DNA of 64,000 bases from Vreelandella aquamarina (GCF_020075495.1 NZ_JABYQT010000008.1:62001-126000); one strand, 5' to 3'; positions 1 through 8,682 are shown, counted from the stretch's first letter. Made by a program: numbers and translations. Notes: generated by a model not told the origin, from the sequence alone.

Positions 1-711
1 CATCAATATCAGAGAAAAAACGAGCCAAATGGTGCAAAGTACCATTTCTTCGAGTTAGCAAATGGTGTTCGTGTTGTAAAAACAGTAGGAAATGAAGAAT
101 TTGAGCATACTTTCTCTAAGGGGGATTTTGTCCAAGGGAGAACTTTGAAAAATTTTTATTTTGATAGAGCTATAGAAAAAGGTCATGCAGTTTATGTAAC
201 TAGTGAAGAATATTACTCCTCAAATGCACAAAGTTTAGCTGCTCAAATAGACTTTATTCACAAAAATGGCACTGAAGCAAAATCGAGATTAGAGTTGGAT
301 CTGAACGAAATCGCATCCAACCCAAAAATTGGGGTTACTGAGAAAGAGAGTTTAATCAAGTCCCGACTCGGTCAGGGTATATTTCGGCAGCAATTACTTA
401 ATATGTGGGGTGGATGCTCCGTAACAGGTTGTGAAGTTAAAGAGTTACTTGTTGCTAGTCATATTGTTCCGTGGTGTATTTCCGAAGCAAATAGGTTGAA
501 TCCATACAATGGTTTACTTTTGTTAGCACACCTTGATAAAGCGTTTGAATCTGGTCTTATTAGTTTCAATAGTTCGGGAGTTATCATGATTTCACCAAAG
601 TTGAAAAACCACCAATCAATAGGGATATGTTCGGAAATGCGTATTAAATTGAAGCCTGAGCATGAAGAGTTTCTTGAATACCATCGGACAAACGTGTACC
701 AGAACACATAA
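1..711 (+). CDS. HNH endonuclease family protein, 5' end outside window
   Basis: The reading frame is open from base 1, so the true start lies outside the window; the TTG at 145 is internal. About 236 residues are visible. The C-terminal half looks like an HNH_2-type nuclease domain: a CSVTGC segment, then a conserved SHIVPW motif supplying the catalytic histidine, then an NPYNGLLL segment and LDKAF. Proteins with this domain are DNA endonucleases, often found in restriction or defence islands. Which DNA it cuts, and what its N-terminal part recognises, cannot be read here. Base composition is clearly AT-rich compared with everything after about base 900, which suggests horizontal acquisition. 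The HNH call is firm; the biological role is open. Confidence 0.75.
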   Translation, partial: HQYQRKNEPNGAKYHFFELANGVRVVKTVGNEEFEHTFSKGDFVQGRTLKNFYFDRAIEKGHAVYVTSEEYYSSNAQSLAAQIDFIHKNGTEAKSRLELDLNEIASNPKIGVTEKESLIKSRLGQGIFRQQLLNMWGGCSVTGCEVKELLVASHIVPWCISEANRLNPYNGLLLLAHLDKAFESGLISFNSSGVIMISPKLKNHQSIGICSEMRIKLKPEHEEFLEYHRTNVYQNT

Positions 712-1080
712 AAAAATTTAAGAGCGATTCCCAACGCTTGGTATTTTCATTTCATCGTTAGGTTTTGTGTTTACGGTGGTATGGTTGAGGTTCGTGGGAT
801 GTTGTCCACACCTTAATTCGGAGTTAAGCGCCACAAAAGATGATATGACTAGCTGTAGGATCTCGGATTTTTAAATCGCATCTAGACATTATCCTTTAAT
901 AGCTCGAGAGCAGATTCAGCGACAGCAATTGGCATAAACGAGCAACAGCCACTCAGAAGGTTCGAGCCGACGCTGGCAGCGTTAGTTCGGCCGAACCCGC
1001 GGTGATGAAAGACTGGCAGGTCAAACGGCCTGGGTTATTCATTAAGCGGGCGGTCAATTACGCAGGGGCCGGCTTAACGG
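712..1080. other. Intergenic region without a recognisable gene
   Basis: I see no supported coding frame, tRNA or repeat here. The first ~190 bases keep the AT-rich composition of the HNH gene; the remainder becomes GC-rich. The change of composition marks a probable island boundary near 900-950. Confidence 0.5.
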
Positions 1081-1814
1081 CTAAACCTGTGCGTAACCCC
1101 CATCAACGAACACCTCGCTCCCCGTCATGAAACGGCTGTCTTCGGACGCCAGAAACGCCACGACGCCCGCGGTGTCCTTGGGGTCGCCCAGGCGTTCGAG
1201 CGGGATGGCCCGTGTCATTTCGCTCAGGGCTTCGGGGGGAAGCAGTTCCATCACCTTGTCGGTTTGAGTTGGGCCCGGCGACATGACGTTTACGCGAATG
1301 CCGGTGCCCCTGAGATCATGAGCCCAACGCGCGCCAGGTTGCGCACGGCCGCCTTGGAGGCGCTGTAGATGCTCATGGCGGGGGTGCCCATGCTGCCTAC
1401 CGTGGAGCCGGTGAGGATGATGGAGCCGCCGTTCTTCATCAAGGGCAGGGCCTTCTGAACGGTGAAGAGGGTGCCTTTGACGTTGATATCGAAGATATAG
1501 TCGTAGTGCTCTTCGGTGATCTGGCCCAGGCTTGCGAACTCGCCGACGCCTGCGTTGGCCACCAGTACGTCCAGCTGCCCTTGTGTTCTCCGGATCGTTT
1601 CGAAGACGCGGTCGAGGTCTTCCTGCTTCGTCACATCCCCCTGGATGCCTTCGGCGTTAGGCCCTAGTGCCTTGACCGCGCTGTCCAGAACATCCTGGCG
1701 TCGCCCCATAATGAAGACGAAAGCGCCTTCGTCGATGAGGCGTTGGGCCGAGGCCAGGCCAATGCCGCTGGCGCCGCCGGTGATGAGTGCGATTCTACCG
1801 TTTAGCCGCTTCAT
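1081..1814 (-). pseudogene. Frameshifted SDR-family oxidoreductase
   Basis: Two adjoining minus-strand pieces together make one short-chain dehydrogenase/reductase. The N-terminal piece (1290-1814, 174 codons) has the [11 protein letters not shown](P)-binding motif, NAG, a serine in TGSTVG and the YSASK catalytic motif. The C-terminal piece (1081-1284 and upstream in the same frame) has SPGPTQT and the usual MTGSEVFVDGG ending. Shifting frame at about 1326-1330 restores a continuous [21 protein letters not shown] segment, consistent with loss of one base. The first piece otherwise ends after six unrelated codons. The gene is divergent from an HxlR regulator, a common pairing for SDR genes. 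It is either a recent pseudogene or a sequencing error; the rest of the protein is undamaged. Confidence 0.8.
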
Positions 1815-1864
1815 GTTGGGGTGTCCGTGTGTTGACTCGATTCGCTTTAACGATATATAACCCG

Positions 1865-1898
1865 CTTACCAATGTTCAAGTATGCACCTTTTGGTAAG
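1865..1898. promoter_or_regulatory. Inverted repeat between SDR and hxlR genes, likely operator
   Basis: CTTACCAA at 1865-1872 and its exact complement TTGGTAAG at 1891-1898 are separated by 18 bp, ending 8 bp before the HxlR start codon and lying in the divergent promoter region. HxlR proteins are dimeric winged-helix regulators that often bind such sites beside their own gene. The assignment rests on position and symmetry. Confidence 0.5.
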
Positions 1899-1906
1899 TA
1901 CCTATT

Positions 1907-2272
1907 ATGGCGAAAGAAAAATCAGAAACCCCACGTTTCATTTGCGGCCTTCACGCAACGCTGCATGTGATTAACGGCAAATGGAAGCCGTTGATTCTGT
2001 TCTTTTTAAACAAGGGCCCAACGCGTTACGGCGAACTCAAGCGAAGCGTTCGCGGCGTGAGTGACAAGATGTTGATCCAGCAGTTGAAGGAGCTGGAATC
2101 CGACGGCATCGTTCGTCGAACCGACTATGGGGAAATACCGCTTCGCGTCGACTACTCGCTGACGCCTTTTGGAATGAGTTTGGTACACGCCATGGAGCCC
2201 CTTTGCGGCTGGGGCGCGGCGCACGAAGAAGACATTGCCGCCGCCATGGACCGCCGCCCAACCAGCCGATAA
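1907..2272 (+). CDS. HxlR family winged-helix transcriptional regulator
   Basis: A 121-residue protein typical of the HxlR family: a conserved N-terminal cysteine (residue 14, FICGL), the INGKWKPLILFFL helix, RYGELKRSVRGVSDKMLIQQLKELESDGIVRR recognition region and the YSLTPFGMSL wing. Such proteins regulate a neighbouring enzyme gene, often in response to electrophiles or oxidants sensed through the N-terminal cysteine. It is transcribed away from the broken SDR gene, with a symmetric operator-like site between them. The likely target is therefore the SDR and its own gene. If the SDR is inactive, this regulator may have lost its main purpose. Confidence 0.85.
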   Translation: MAKEKSETPRFICGLHATLHVINGKWKPLILFFLNKGPTRYGELKRSVRGVSDKMLIQQLKELESDGIVRRTDYGEIPLRVDYSLTPFGMSLVHAMEPLCGWGAAHEEDIAAAMDRRPTSR

Positions 2273-2340
2273 CAAGCAAAATGAACCAACAGTAGATAAA
2301 TGAGCTCCGGCGGCCAACGTGGCGGGTGACCAACTGAATA

Positions 2341-3198
2341 TCAGCCCCGCAGATAAATCTCCCCCTTGCCCACCAGCACGGCATTGCCGCCTACCTGGAC
2401 CCGTCCATCGGCCGTGGCAGTCTCGATCACGCTCGGCCTGCCCATCTCCACGCCTTGATGGATGCGCCAACTCCTGGCTTGCGAGGTAGTGGCCAGATAC
2501 CCGCTTAGTGCCGCTGCGGCGCTGCCGGTCGCCGGGTCTTCGCACAGGCCATGCTCTCTTGAGAACATTCGGCTGCGAAGCGTGGCTTCGGTGTCGTCCG
2601 ACGCCTCGATGACATACACATACACCTGCTCGACCCCGCTGGGCGCTACGGCTCTGGTCCATTCGGCTTCGGAAATCTGTAAGTTCTGCAGGGCCACAAG
2701 ATCGGCAAGCTCGATCAAGTGAAAAGCCAAGCCACAGGAAGAAATGACGGGCGTGCCAACCACCTGATGGCGTTGCAGGCCGAGCAGGGCTGCGGCGCTG
2801 GATGGATCTAGCGGACTCGAACTGATGCTCGCGGGCCGGGCGGTAGTGAAAGTGGCCTTGCTGTCTGAAAAGCGGATGGGCAGCTTGCCGACCGGCGGCT
2901 GGAGTATCAGCGTCTGCTCGCGGCTTATCAGGCCAAGCTCGGCCAGCAGCTGGGCGGTGCCTACGGTGGGGTGGCCGGCGAAATCGAGTTCCTGGGTGGG
3001 TGTGAATATCCGCATCGGGTAATGGTTGGCTGCGCTGGCAGCACCCAGAAACACCGTTTCCGCCAGGTTGAGTTCGCGCGCAATAGCCTGCATGGTCGCA
3101 GTTTCAAGGCTATCGGCTTCCAGAAAGACCGCCAGTTGATTGCCTGCAAAGGGTGAGTCGGTGAACACATCCAGTAGCTGGTACTCGGCACGGTTCAT
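2341..3198 (-). CDS. PhzF family isomerase/epimerase
   Basis: A 285-residue protein matching the PhzF family over its full length. Visible marks are the DVFTDSPFAGNQLAV start, the glutamate in LNLAETVF that is the family's catalytic acid, DFAGHPTVGTA, and the C-terminal GLCEDPATGSAAAAL motif. Family members catalyse proton-shift isomerisations of small carboxylic acids in the cytoplasm; the PhzF reaction in phenazine synthesis is the type case, but no phenazine genes are nearby, so the substrate is unknown. Its start codon overlaps the stop of the upstream DUF1127 gene (ATGA), indicating co-transcription. The pair diverges from a MocR-type regulator that may control it. Confidence 0.85.
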   Translation of the reverse strand: MNRAEYQLLDVFTDSPFAGNQLAVFLEADSLETATMQAIARELNLAETVFLGAASAANHYPMRIFTPTQELDFAGHPTVGTAQLLAELGLISREQTLILQPPVGKLPIRFSDSKATFTTARPASISSSPLDPSSAAALLGLQRHQVVGTPVISSCGLAFHLIELADLVALQNLQISEAEWTRAVAPSGVEQVYVYVIEASDDTEATLRSRMFSREHGLCEDPATGSAAAALSGYLATTSQARSWRIHQGVEMGRPSVIETATADGRVQVGGNAVLVGKGEIYLRG

Positions 3199-3386
3199 GA
3201 GCGCTCCCGGTTGAACGTGGTGGGTTGCCAGAAGGTTCTCTTGCCCTCCCGGTGTGCCTGGGCACGGCTGATACCGATATCCTTGAGCAGCCGATCATCG
3301 AGGGTCAGCAATTGGCGGCGACTGCGGCGGCATTCGCGGTAACGGCGCAGTCGATCACGAAATCGGGCAAGGCTGAAAAGGGGCAT
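3195..3386 (-). CDS. DUF1127 small protein
   Basis: A 63-residue basic protein. The start at 3386 is chosen because a GGAGGAG ribosome site lies just upstream; a longer frame to 3437 lacks one. The central part, RRSRRQLLTLDDRLLKDIGISRAQAHRE, is the DUF1127 (YjiS-like) motif. Small DUF1127 proteins have been reported to bind RNA or affect phosphate and carbon metabolism in some bacteria, but the role here is unknown. It precedes phzF with an ATGA overlap, so the two are one transcription unit. Confidence 0.8.
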   Translation of the reverse strand: MPLFSLARFRDRLRRYRECRRSRRQLLTLDDRLLKDIGISRAQAHREGKRTFWQPTTFNRERS

Positions 3387-3437
3387 GGAAACTCCTCCGG
3401 TGAGTGGCCTTTTCAGATTACTCGGCGTGCAATTCAT

Positions 3438-3520
3438 GATACAGATATAGAATCATGTATTTTAAGGATACAGATTGACCTTTATTGGTCGCTGTATGCT
3501 CGTTTTAACGCTCGACTGTA
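3438..3520. promoter_or_regulatory. Repeated GATACAGAT/ATACAG boxes in divergent promoter, MocR operator candidate
   Basis: GATACAGAT occurs at 3438-3446 and again at 3467-3475, 29 bp apart. The inverted form CTGTAT follows at 3492-3497 and about 3515-3520. All four boxes lie between the divergent DUF1127-phzF unit and the MocR gene. MocR-type regulators commonly bind direct repeats next to their own gene, so this is the likely binding region. Confidence 0.45.
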
Positions 3521-3544
3521 TGGGTGACTAAGAGAGGAAGTGCC

Positions 3545-4978
3545 ATGACGCGCTATGAAAGAGTCGCTGCTGTATTGCGCGAGCGTATCGAGCACGGGAT
3601 CTATCGCCCCGGTGAGCGCCTGCCCTCCATTCGCACCGTTTGTCAGGAGATGGACGTGGGCATCTCGACCGCGCAGGAGGCGTATCGGCAACTGATGGAT
3701 GCAGCACTGATCGAGGCGCGGCCCAGGTCGGGCTACTTCGTGCTGCCTGGCCAGGCGCCAAGGGTACTGCCCTCGGTGTCCCGCCCGGCTCAGCGGCCAC
3801 TGGACGTTTCCCAGTGGGACCAGGTGCTGGAACTCATCGCCACCCAGCGTGACGACAACCGGCTTTTGCTGGGTCGCGGTGTGCCCAATCTCGAATATGC
3901 GACGCTGAAGCCGTTGGCGAAGATCCTTGGCGGGCTGCATCGACGTATCGATCTGCATGGCTTCAACTACGACACGCTGATCGGTAACCGTGAACTTCGC
4001 CAGCAGGTGGCCAAGCTTGCCGTGGCCTCCGGCTGCCTGCTTCACCCGGACGACATCCTGATCACCACGGGGTGCCAGGAGGCGCTTTCCATTGCGCTGC
4101 GCACCCTGACCCAGCCGGGGGATGTGGTCGCGGTCGATTCGCCAAGCTTTTACGGCACCATGCAGATATTGAAGGCCAGCGGTTTGAAGGCGCTTGAAAT
4201 TCCCACCGACCCGCAAACCGGCATCAGCCTGGAAGCGCTGGAGCTGGCGCTGGAACAGTGGCCCATCCGCGCCATTCAGGTGACGCCGACCTTCAACAAC
4301 CCCTTGGGCTATACCATGCCACCTGCGCGCAAGCGTGCGTTGTTCCAGCTCGCCCAGCGCTTCGATGTGGCGGTAATCGAAGACGATATCTATGGCGATC
4401 TGTCGTTTATTCAGCCCCGGCCGCCTACCGTAAAGTCCTTCGACGATGATGGACGCGTGCTGCTGTGTAGCGGGTTTTCCAAGACGCTGGGGCCGGGGCT
4501 GCGGGTCGGGTGGCTAGCGCCGGGCCGCTACCGCGATCAGGCGCTGCACATCAAGTATGTCTCCACCGGAGCATCGGCCACGCTCCCCCAGCAGGCGGTC
4601 GCCGAGTTCGTTGCCAAGGGGCACTACGAACGCCATCTGCGCGTGGCCATTCGCCAGTACCAGCGCCAGCGCGATGTGATGATCAATTGGGTGCAGCGCT
4701 ATTTTCCCGAGGGCACGGGTATCAGCTACCCCCAAGGCAGCTTTCTGCTGTGGGTGGAGCTGCCCGCCGCCGTGGACGGCGTGCGCCTCAATGAGCGTTT
4801 GGCTCGCCATGGCGTGCATGTTGCCCCAGGCTCGCTATTTTCCGCCTCCGGCAAGTTTCGCCAGTGCCTGCGTCTGAACTACGCCTTTACCCTCACGCCC
4901 GTAATTGAAACCGCGGTACGTACGGTGGGGGAGCTGGCGGGTGAAATGGTGGAAGAGGCGCGGGCATCGCTTGTCTGA
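3545..4978 (+). CDS. MocR-type regulator: GntR DNA-binding and aminotransferase-like domains
   Basis: About 477 residues from the ATG at 3545, preferred over the GTG at 3524 because AGAGGAAG lies at the right distance. Residues ~1-70 form a GntR winged helix (LRERIEHGIYRPGERLPSIRTVCQ). The remainder is a fold-type I aminotransferase domain with a NPLGYTMP substrate segment, EDDIYGDL and the PLP-binding lysine in CSGFSKTLGPGLRVGW. MocR regulators use PLP or an amino compound as effector; most are not active transaminases. It is divergent from DUF1127-phzF, the likely target, and repeated boxes lie between. It differs from the other MocR protein at 25812-27293. Confidence 0.85.
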   Translation: MTRYERVAAVLRERIEHGIYRPGERLPSIRTVCQEMDVGISTAQEAYRQLMDAALIEARPRSGYFVLPGQAPRVLPSVSRPAQRPLDVSQWDQVLELIATQRDDNRLLLGRGVPNLEYATLKPLAKILGGLHRRIDLHGFNYDTLIGNRELRQQVAKLAVASGCLLHPDDILITTGCQEALSIALRTLTQPGDVVAVDSPSFYGTMQILKASGLKALEIPTDPQTGISLEALELALEQWPIRAIQVTPTFNNPLGYTMPPARKRALFQLAQRFDVAVIEDDIYGDLSFIQPRPPTVKSFDDDGRVLLCSGFSKTLGPGLRVGWLAPGRYRDQALHIKYVSTGASATLPQQAVAEFVAKGHYERHLRVAIRQYQRQRDVMINWVQRYFPEGTGISYPQGSFLLWVELPAAVDGVRLNERLARHGVHVAPGSLFSASGKFRQCLRLNYAFTLTPVIETAVRTVGELAGEMVEEARASLV

Positions 4979-5120
4979 CAACTACGGGGCCAGCCAATAA
5001 GCGCGCTTCACGAATGCCCCCAATGAGTAATTCGTATGTCATAAACGAGATTGCTCTTAAAAAACAACGCATACTCATACCTTGATGAATGAGGCTTGGT
5101 ACGATTTTTGTGGGTTTCTC

Positions 5121-5133
5121 CAACATATTGATT
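5121..5133 (-). promoter_or_regulatory. IHF consensus site in leader of CRISPR array 1
   Basis: On the minus strand this reads AATCAATATGTTG, a full match to the IHF consensus WATCAANNNNTTR. It begins 117 bp before the first repeat of array 1. In E. coli type I-E, IHF bends the leader to guide Cas1-Cas2 integration, though there the site is closer to the first repeat. No equal match is seen at the same place in leader 2. Confidence 0.4.
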
Positions 5134-5237
5134 TTATTGTTCTTTAATAATGTCTTCCTGATCAAAAATTGAGCTAAACCGCTGGTGGATTTTCTGCGGC
5201 CTATTTTTATCTTGCAGAACAGTCATCTACAATTAGA
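5133..5237 (+). promoter_or_regulatory. CRISPR array 1 leader
   Basis: This 105-bp AT-rich stretch lies directly before the first repeat and aligns without gaps to 18351-18455, before array 2. Shared blocks include TTTATTG, TCTTTAATAAT, GGTGGATTTT and CTACAATTAG next to the first repeat. Conservation at two separate arrays, together with repeat decay at the opposite ends, shows that this is the leader and that pre-crRNA runs on the plus strand. A TACAAT at 5228-5233 could be a -10 element, but no well-placed -35 is seen. Confidence 0.85.
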
Positions 5238-8014
5238 CCGTTCCCCACAGGCGTGGGGATGAACCGTGGTAACGGCTAAGGTCTAGCGCTGGCTGGCTCC
5301 GTTCCCCACAGGCGTGGGGATGAACCGTTAGCCTGCGGCTCAGTGATGCGCAAAACCGCCCGTTCCCCACAGGCGTGGGGATGAACCGACACTGACGATC
5401 GCGCCGGTTCGCAGCTCGCACCGTTCCCCACAGGCGTGGGGATGAACCGTGACCGTGACCGCCGCCGATATCGTCAACTGGCCGTTCCCCACAGGCGTGG
5501 GGATGAACCGCAGGTCCATCAGGGATTGTACCTGACCTTGCCCCGTTCCCCACAGGCGTGGGGATGAACCGTCTTCTTTAGATTTGCCTTTGGCGTTGTG
5601 TTCCCGTTCCCCACAGGCGTGGGGATGAACCGCGATATGCTGGCCGAGGACTGGAGGGTAGTCGCCGTTCCCCACAGGCGTGGGGATGAACCGGCCAGCG
5701 TGTTGATGATTTCAAAATGCCAAAACCGTTCCCCACAGGCGTGGGGATGAACCGGCCATAGGGCATGTTGTCCTTGCCACGACGCTCCGTTCCCCACAGG
5801 CGTGGGGATGAACCGTTATCCAGGCCACCCGACAAGGAGTTGACGCGCCGTTCCCCACAGGCGTGGGGATGAACCGCGCTGCGAGAATTCCGGGATAGGA
5901 TTCTTGGGCCGTTCCCCACAGGCGTGGGGATGAACCGTCAAAGCGATTTTTTCTTTGCTCCACGACCGACCGTTCCCCACAGGCGTGGGGATGAACCGCT
6001 CTGAAATCCTCACTTCGCTGGAAGGCAAGGCCGTTCCCCACAGGCGTGGGGATGAACCGGTCAACTACCGTCGCCGTGTAACCTTCGCCAACCGTTCCCC
6101 ACAGGCGTGGGGATGAACCGTGGCGTCGCGCGGATCTCGCAAGTACGGGTATCCCGTTCCCCACAGGCGTGGGGATGAACCGACGAACAAGACCGCTATT
6201 TGGCGAGCAACTAACCGTTCCCCACAGGCGTGGGGATGAACCGTTCGCACGAATAACCTTTGTGATAAGCAAGGCCCGTTCCCCACAGGCGTGGGGATGA
6301 ACCGCTACCGGCCGGTGCTTTTACAGGAGACGGTATCCGTTCCCCACAGGCGTGGGGATGAACCGCAAATGGTGGACGTGACCCGCCAAGGTATTGGCCG
6401 TTCCCCACAGGCGTGGGGATGAACCGGATCAGTTGGCGAGGGCTCAAGCTTGGCGCGACCGTTCCCCACAGGCGTGGGGATGAACCGCGCTTGGACAATC
6501 ATTCCGCCCACCCTTCGCGCCGTTCCCCACAGGCGTGGGGATGAACCGCAGAGCTGGCAGCCCGCATAGGGCTGTCCTGCCCGTTCCCCACAGGCGTGGG
6601 GATGAACCGCCCGCATTGGTGACGTACTACGCCGGTTGTCTCCGTTCCCCACAGGCGTGGGGATGAACCGCGTTGCGAGTGTCGGTCTGTTGCTGCGTCG
6701 CGCCGTTCCCCACAGGCGTGGGGATGAACCGTCCTTGATGAAATCCGCCTTCACGCGCTGGATCCGTTCCCCACAGGCGTGGGGATGAACCGTCGTGACC
6801 CATGGCCTGTCCAGTGCCCCAGCTCCGTTCCCCACAGGCGTGGGGATGAACCGCCGCTTACATCGCGGTTGAGCAGCTGCGAGTCCCGTTCCCCACAGGC
6901 GTGGGGATGAACCGAAATATTTGCTGACGGTATCTACAACGTTGAGCCGTTCCCCACAGGCGTGGGGATGAACCGGCCGTCTACGTTTAGCGCGACCGGA
7001 TCAGCCACCGTTCCCCACAGGCGTGGGGATGAACCGTCTGGGTGTCAGCGGTGGCGATATAACCGGCCCCGTTCCCCACAGGCGTGGGGATGAACCGCAC
7101 GCCTTCTGGTAGATGCTTACGCAGCTTTGCCGTTCCCCACAGGCGTGGGGATGAACCGCTGGTAGACTGATGGCTATCGGTCCTATCGAGCCGTTCCCCA
7201 CAGGCGTGGGGATGAACCGCTGTTAACGATGTAGCGATACTGAGCATCGGCCCGTTCCCCACAGGCGTGGGGATGAACCGCCCGCCGGTGAGGGCGGGCA
7301 ATGGTTGTCAAGCCGTTCCCCACAGGCGTGGGGATGAACCGTTCTCGTACATTATTTCGTATTGTCTGATTTGCCGTTCCCCACAGGCGTGGGGATGAAC
7401 CGTTCGTCCTTTATGTATGACATGAGCCACTTGACCGTTCCCCACAGGCGTGGGGATGAACCGGTGCTTGGCGGTGCGCAGCTTGGTGAACATGGCCCGT
7501 TCCCCACAGGCGTGGGGATGAACCGCCGGAGGTTAAAGAGTAATGCACCTGGTCAGCCCGTTCCCCACAGGCGTGGGGATGAACCGCCTGCATAACCGGC
7601 CGGATCAGTGCCGCCCATCCGTTCCCCACAGGCGTGGGGATGAACCGGCACGCAAAGAGCGCATCGAGGCCCTGATCCACCGTTCCCCACAGGCGTGGGG
7701 ATGAACCGCCGTCGGGCACCTCGATGCCGAGCATATCGAGCCGTTCCCCACAGGCGTGGGGATGAACCGATGCCAGCGCAGGCAGGATGTTAGTTTTTTT
7801 TGCCGTTCCCCACAGGCGTGGGGATGAACCGCGTTTTTCAGCGGTATATGGCAGCAAATTAAACCGTTCCCCACAGGCGTGGGGATGAACCGCCCCAGCG
7901 CCAACTGGGGCTTTTCTTTTGGGTCCGTTCCCCACAGGCGTGGGGATGAACCGGACATGTCGTTGTGGGTCACATAGAACTTGGACCGTTCCCCACAGGC
8001 GTGGGGATGAACTG
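5238..8014 (+). CRISPR. Type I-E CRISPR array 1: 46 repeats, 45 spacers
   Basis: Forty-six 29-bp repeats beginning CCGTTCCCCACAGG and ending GATGAACCG, at a 61-bp period. Spacers are 32 bp except three of 33 bp (those before the repeats at 6154, 7497 and 7803). All repeats are identical except the last (7986-8014), which ends GAACTG. Repeat orientation matches E. coli type I-E, so transcription is left to right from the leader at 5133-5237, and the altered repeat is the leader-distal one. The palindromic core is CCCCAC-AGGC-GTGGGG, the hairpin cut by Cas6e. The cas genes follow from 9288. Spacer 44 (7893-7924) itself resembles an intrinsic terminator. Confidence 0.98.
7893..7924 (+). terminator. 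Terminator-like spacer inside CRISPR array 1
   Basis: Spacer 44 contains the stem CCCCAG, a CGCCAA loop and CTGGGG, followed at once by CTTTTCTTTT, all in the direction of pre-crRNA transcription. It has the form of a rho-independent terminator, probably captured from a phage or plasmid. Only one spacer lies downstream of it. Confidence 0.55.
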
Positions 8015-8033
8015 TATATATAAAAAGGAAAGG

Positions 8034-8075
8034 TTTGACATCCTCCCCTCCCTTTAGGGAGGGGAGGATGTCAAA
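8034..8075. repeat. 42-bp perfect palindrome after CRISPR array 1
   Basis: Two perfectly complementary 19-nt arms (8034-8052 and 8057-8075) flank a TTTA loop. It lies 20 bp after the last repeat and downstream of the brnTA operon. Read on the minus strand, the stem is followed by a pyrimidine-rich CCTTTCCTTTTT tract, so it may terminate brnTA transcription. GC-rich hairpins of this style, with CATCCTCCCC-like stems, are also found near ends of IS200/IS605-type elements, but no transposase or TnpB gene is present. Confidence 0.8.
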
Positions 8076-8147
8076 AACAAAGGCGTTTGGTTTGGACTGA
8101 GAGAGCGCTGAGCTAAACCATAAATTCCGCGCCCTCTGCCATCATCC

Positions 8148-8438
8148 TCAATTAAGATCGTGAACACTATGCTCTTTCAGATATTGGCGTAGTGCTTGAT
8201 TCATGCGGGTTTGCCAGCCCTTGCCCGTTTGCCTAAAGGCTTCCACTACATCTTGGTCATAGCGAATTTTTACAGGCACTTTCCGTTCACTTACAGGAAT
8301 AGGGGGGCGGCCACGACCGCGTTTCACCAACGTATTCCCCTGGTATTGATGTGCGTCCTCAAACCACGCCTCTGTAAGTTCGGGGGCATCGTCTGGATCA
8401 AACCAGGTGCTGTTCGTATCGTTGTCTTTCGCGTTCAT
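8148..8438 (-). CDS. brnA: BrnA family antitoxin
   Basis: A 96-residue protein with the BrnA C-terminal ribbon-helix-helix region: VPVKIRYDQDVVEAFRQTGKGWQTRMNQALRQYL. The basic RGRGRPP segment lies just before it. BrnA antitoxins bind and neutralise BrnT and repress their shared promoter as a complex. The start at 8438 has a GAGGTACGG ribosome site. It overlaps the 3' end of brnT by 41 nt, the usual toxin-first order in this family. The module sits between CRISPR array 1 and cas3 and is transcribed against them. Confidence 0.85.
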   Translation of the reverse strand: MNAKDNDTNSTWFDPDDAPELTEAWFEDAHQYQGNTLVKRGRGRPPIPVSERKVPVKIRYDQDVVEAFRQTGKGWQTRMNQALRQYLKEHSVHDLN

Positions 8439-8682
8439 TGCCGTACCTCATGGAAATAATGCGGCGCTTCTTTCCGCGTTGTGTCCAGACAATCACGGTG
8501 ACTTTGCCGGTGAGCTTACCCACTGTGATAATGCGTTCTTCACCGTAGTCTTGGCGATCATCCACCATTGATAGCGTTTTCCCGGCAAAAACAGTAGGCG
8601 CATCGTTAAAGTCCAGGCCGCGATGTTGCAGGATGTCTTGCTGTTTGCGCAGGTCGTATTCAATCTCACTGCCTGGGGCCAT
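8398..8682 (-). CDS. brnT: BrnT family ribonuclease toxin
   Basis: A 94-residue protein of BrnT length and pattern: EIEYDLRKQQDILQHRGLDFNDA at the N-terminus, a central beta-sheet region (ERIITVGKLTGKVTVIVWTQRG) and the RRIISMRYGNERERQRYE ending. BrnT toxins have a RelE-like fold and cut RNA to block translation. A GAGGAGACTCCG ribosome site precedes the ATG at 8682. It is first in a two-gene operon with brnA. Both genes appear intact, so the module is probably active. Its placement inside the CRISPR-Cas locus could stabilise that locus, which is inference from position only. Confidence 0.8.
   Translation of the reverse strand: MAPGSEIEYDLRKQQDILQHRGLDFNDAPTVFAGKTLSMVDDRQDYGEERIITVGKLTGKVTVIVWTQRGKKRRIISMRYGNERERQRYEQHLV

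Noticed and set aside
712..1080. tRNA or small RNA gene in the first intergenic region
   Set aside because: No cloverleaf, TPsiC-like arm or terminator could be made out.
2006..2662. 218-codon minus-strand frame across hxlR and phzF
   Set aside because: It overlaps two well-supported genes and has no family resemblance; an antisense shadow in GC-rich DNA.
5233..7973. Many overlapping minus-strand frames reading VHPHACGER and GSSPRLWGT
   Set aside because: They are translations of the CRISPR repeats of array 1, not proteins.
8034..8080. Complete IS200/IS605 element at the end of array 1
   Set aside because: Only one hairpin is seen; no transposase, TnpB or second end lies nearby.
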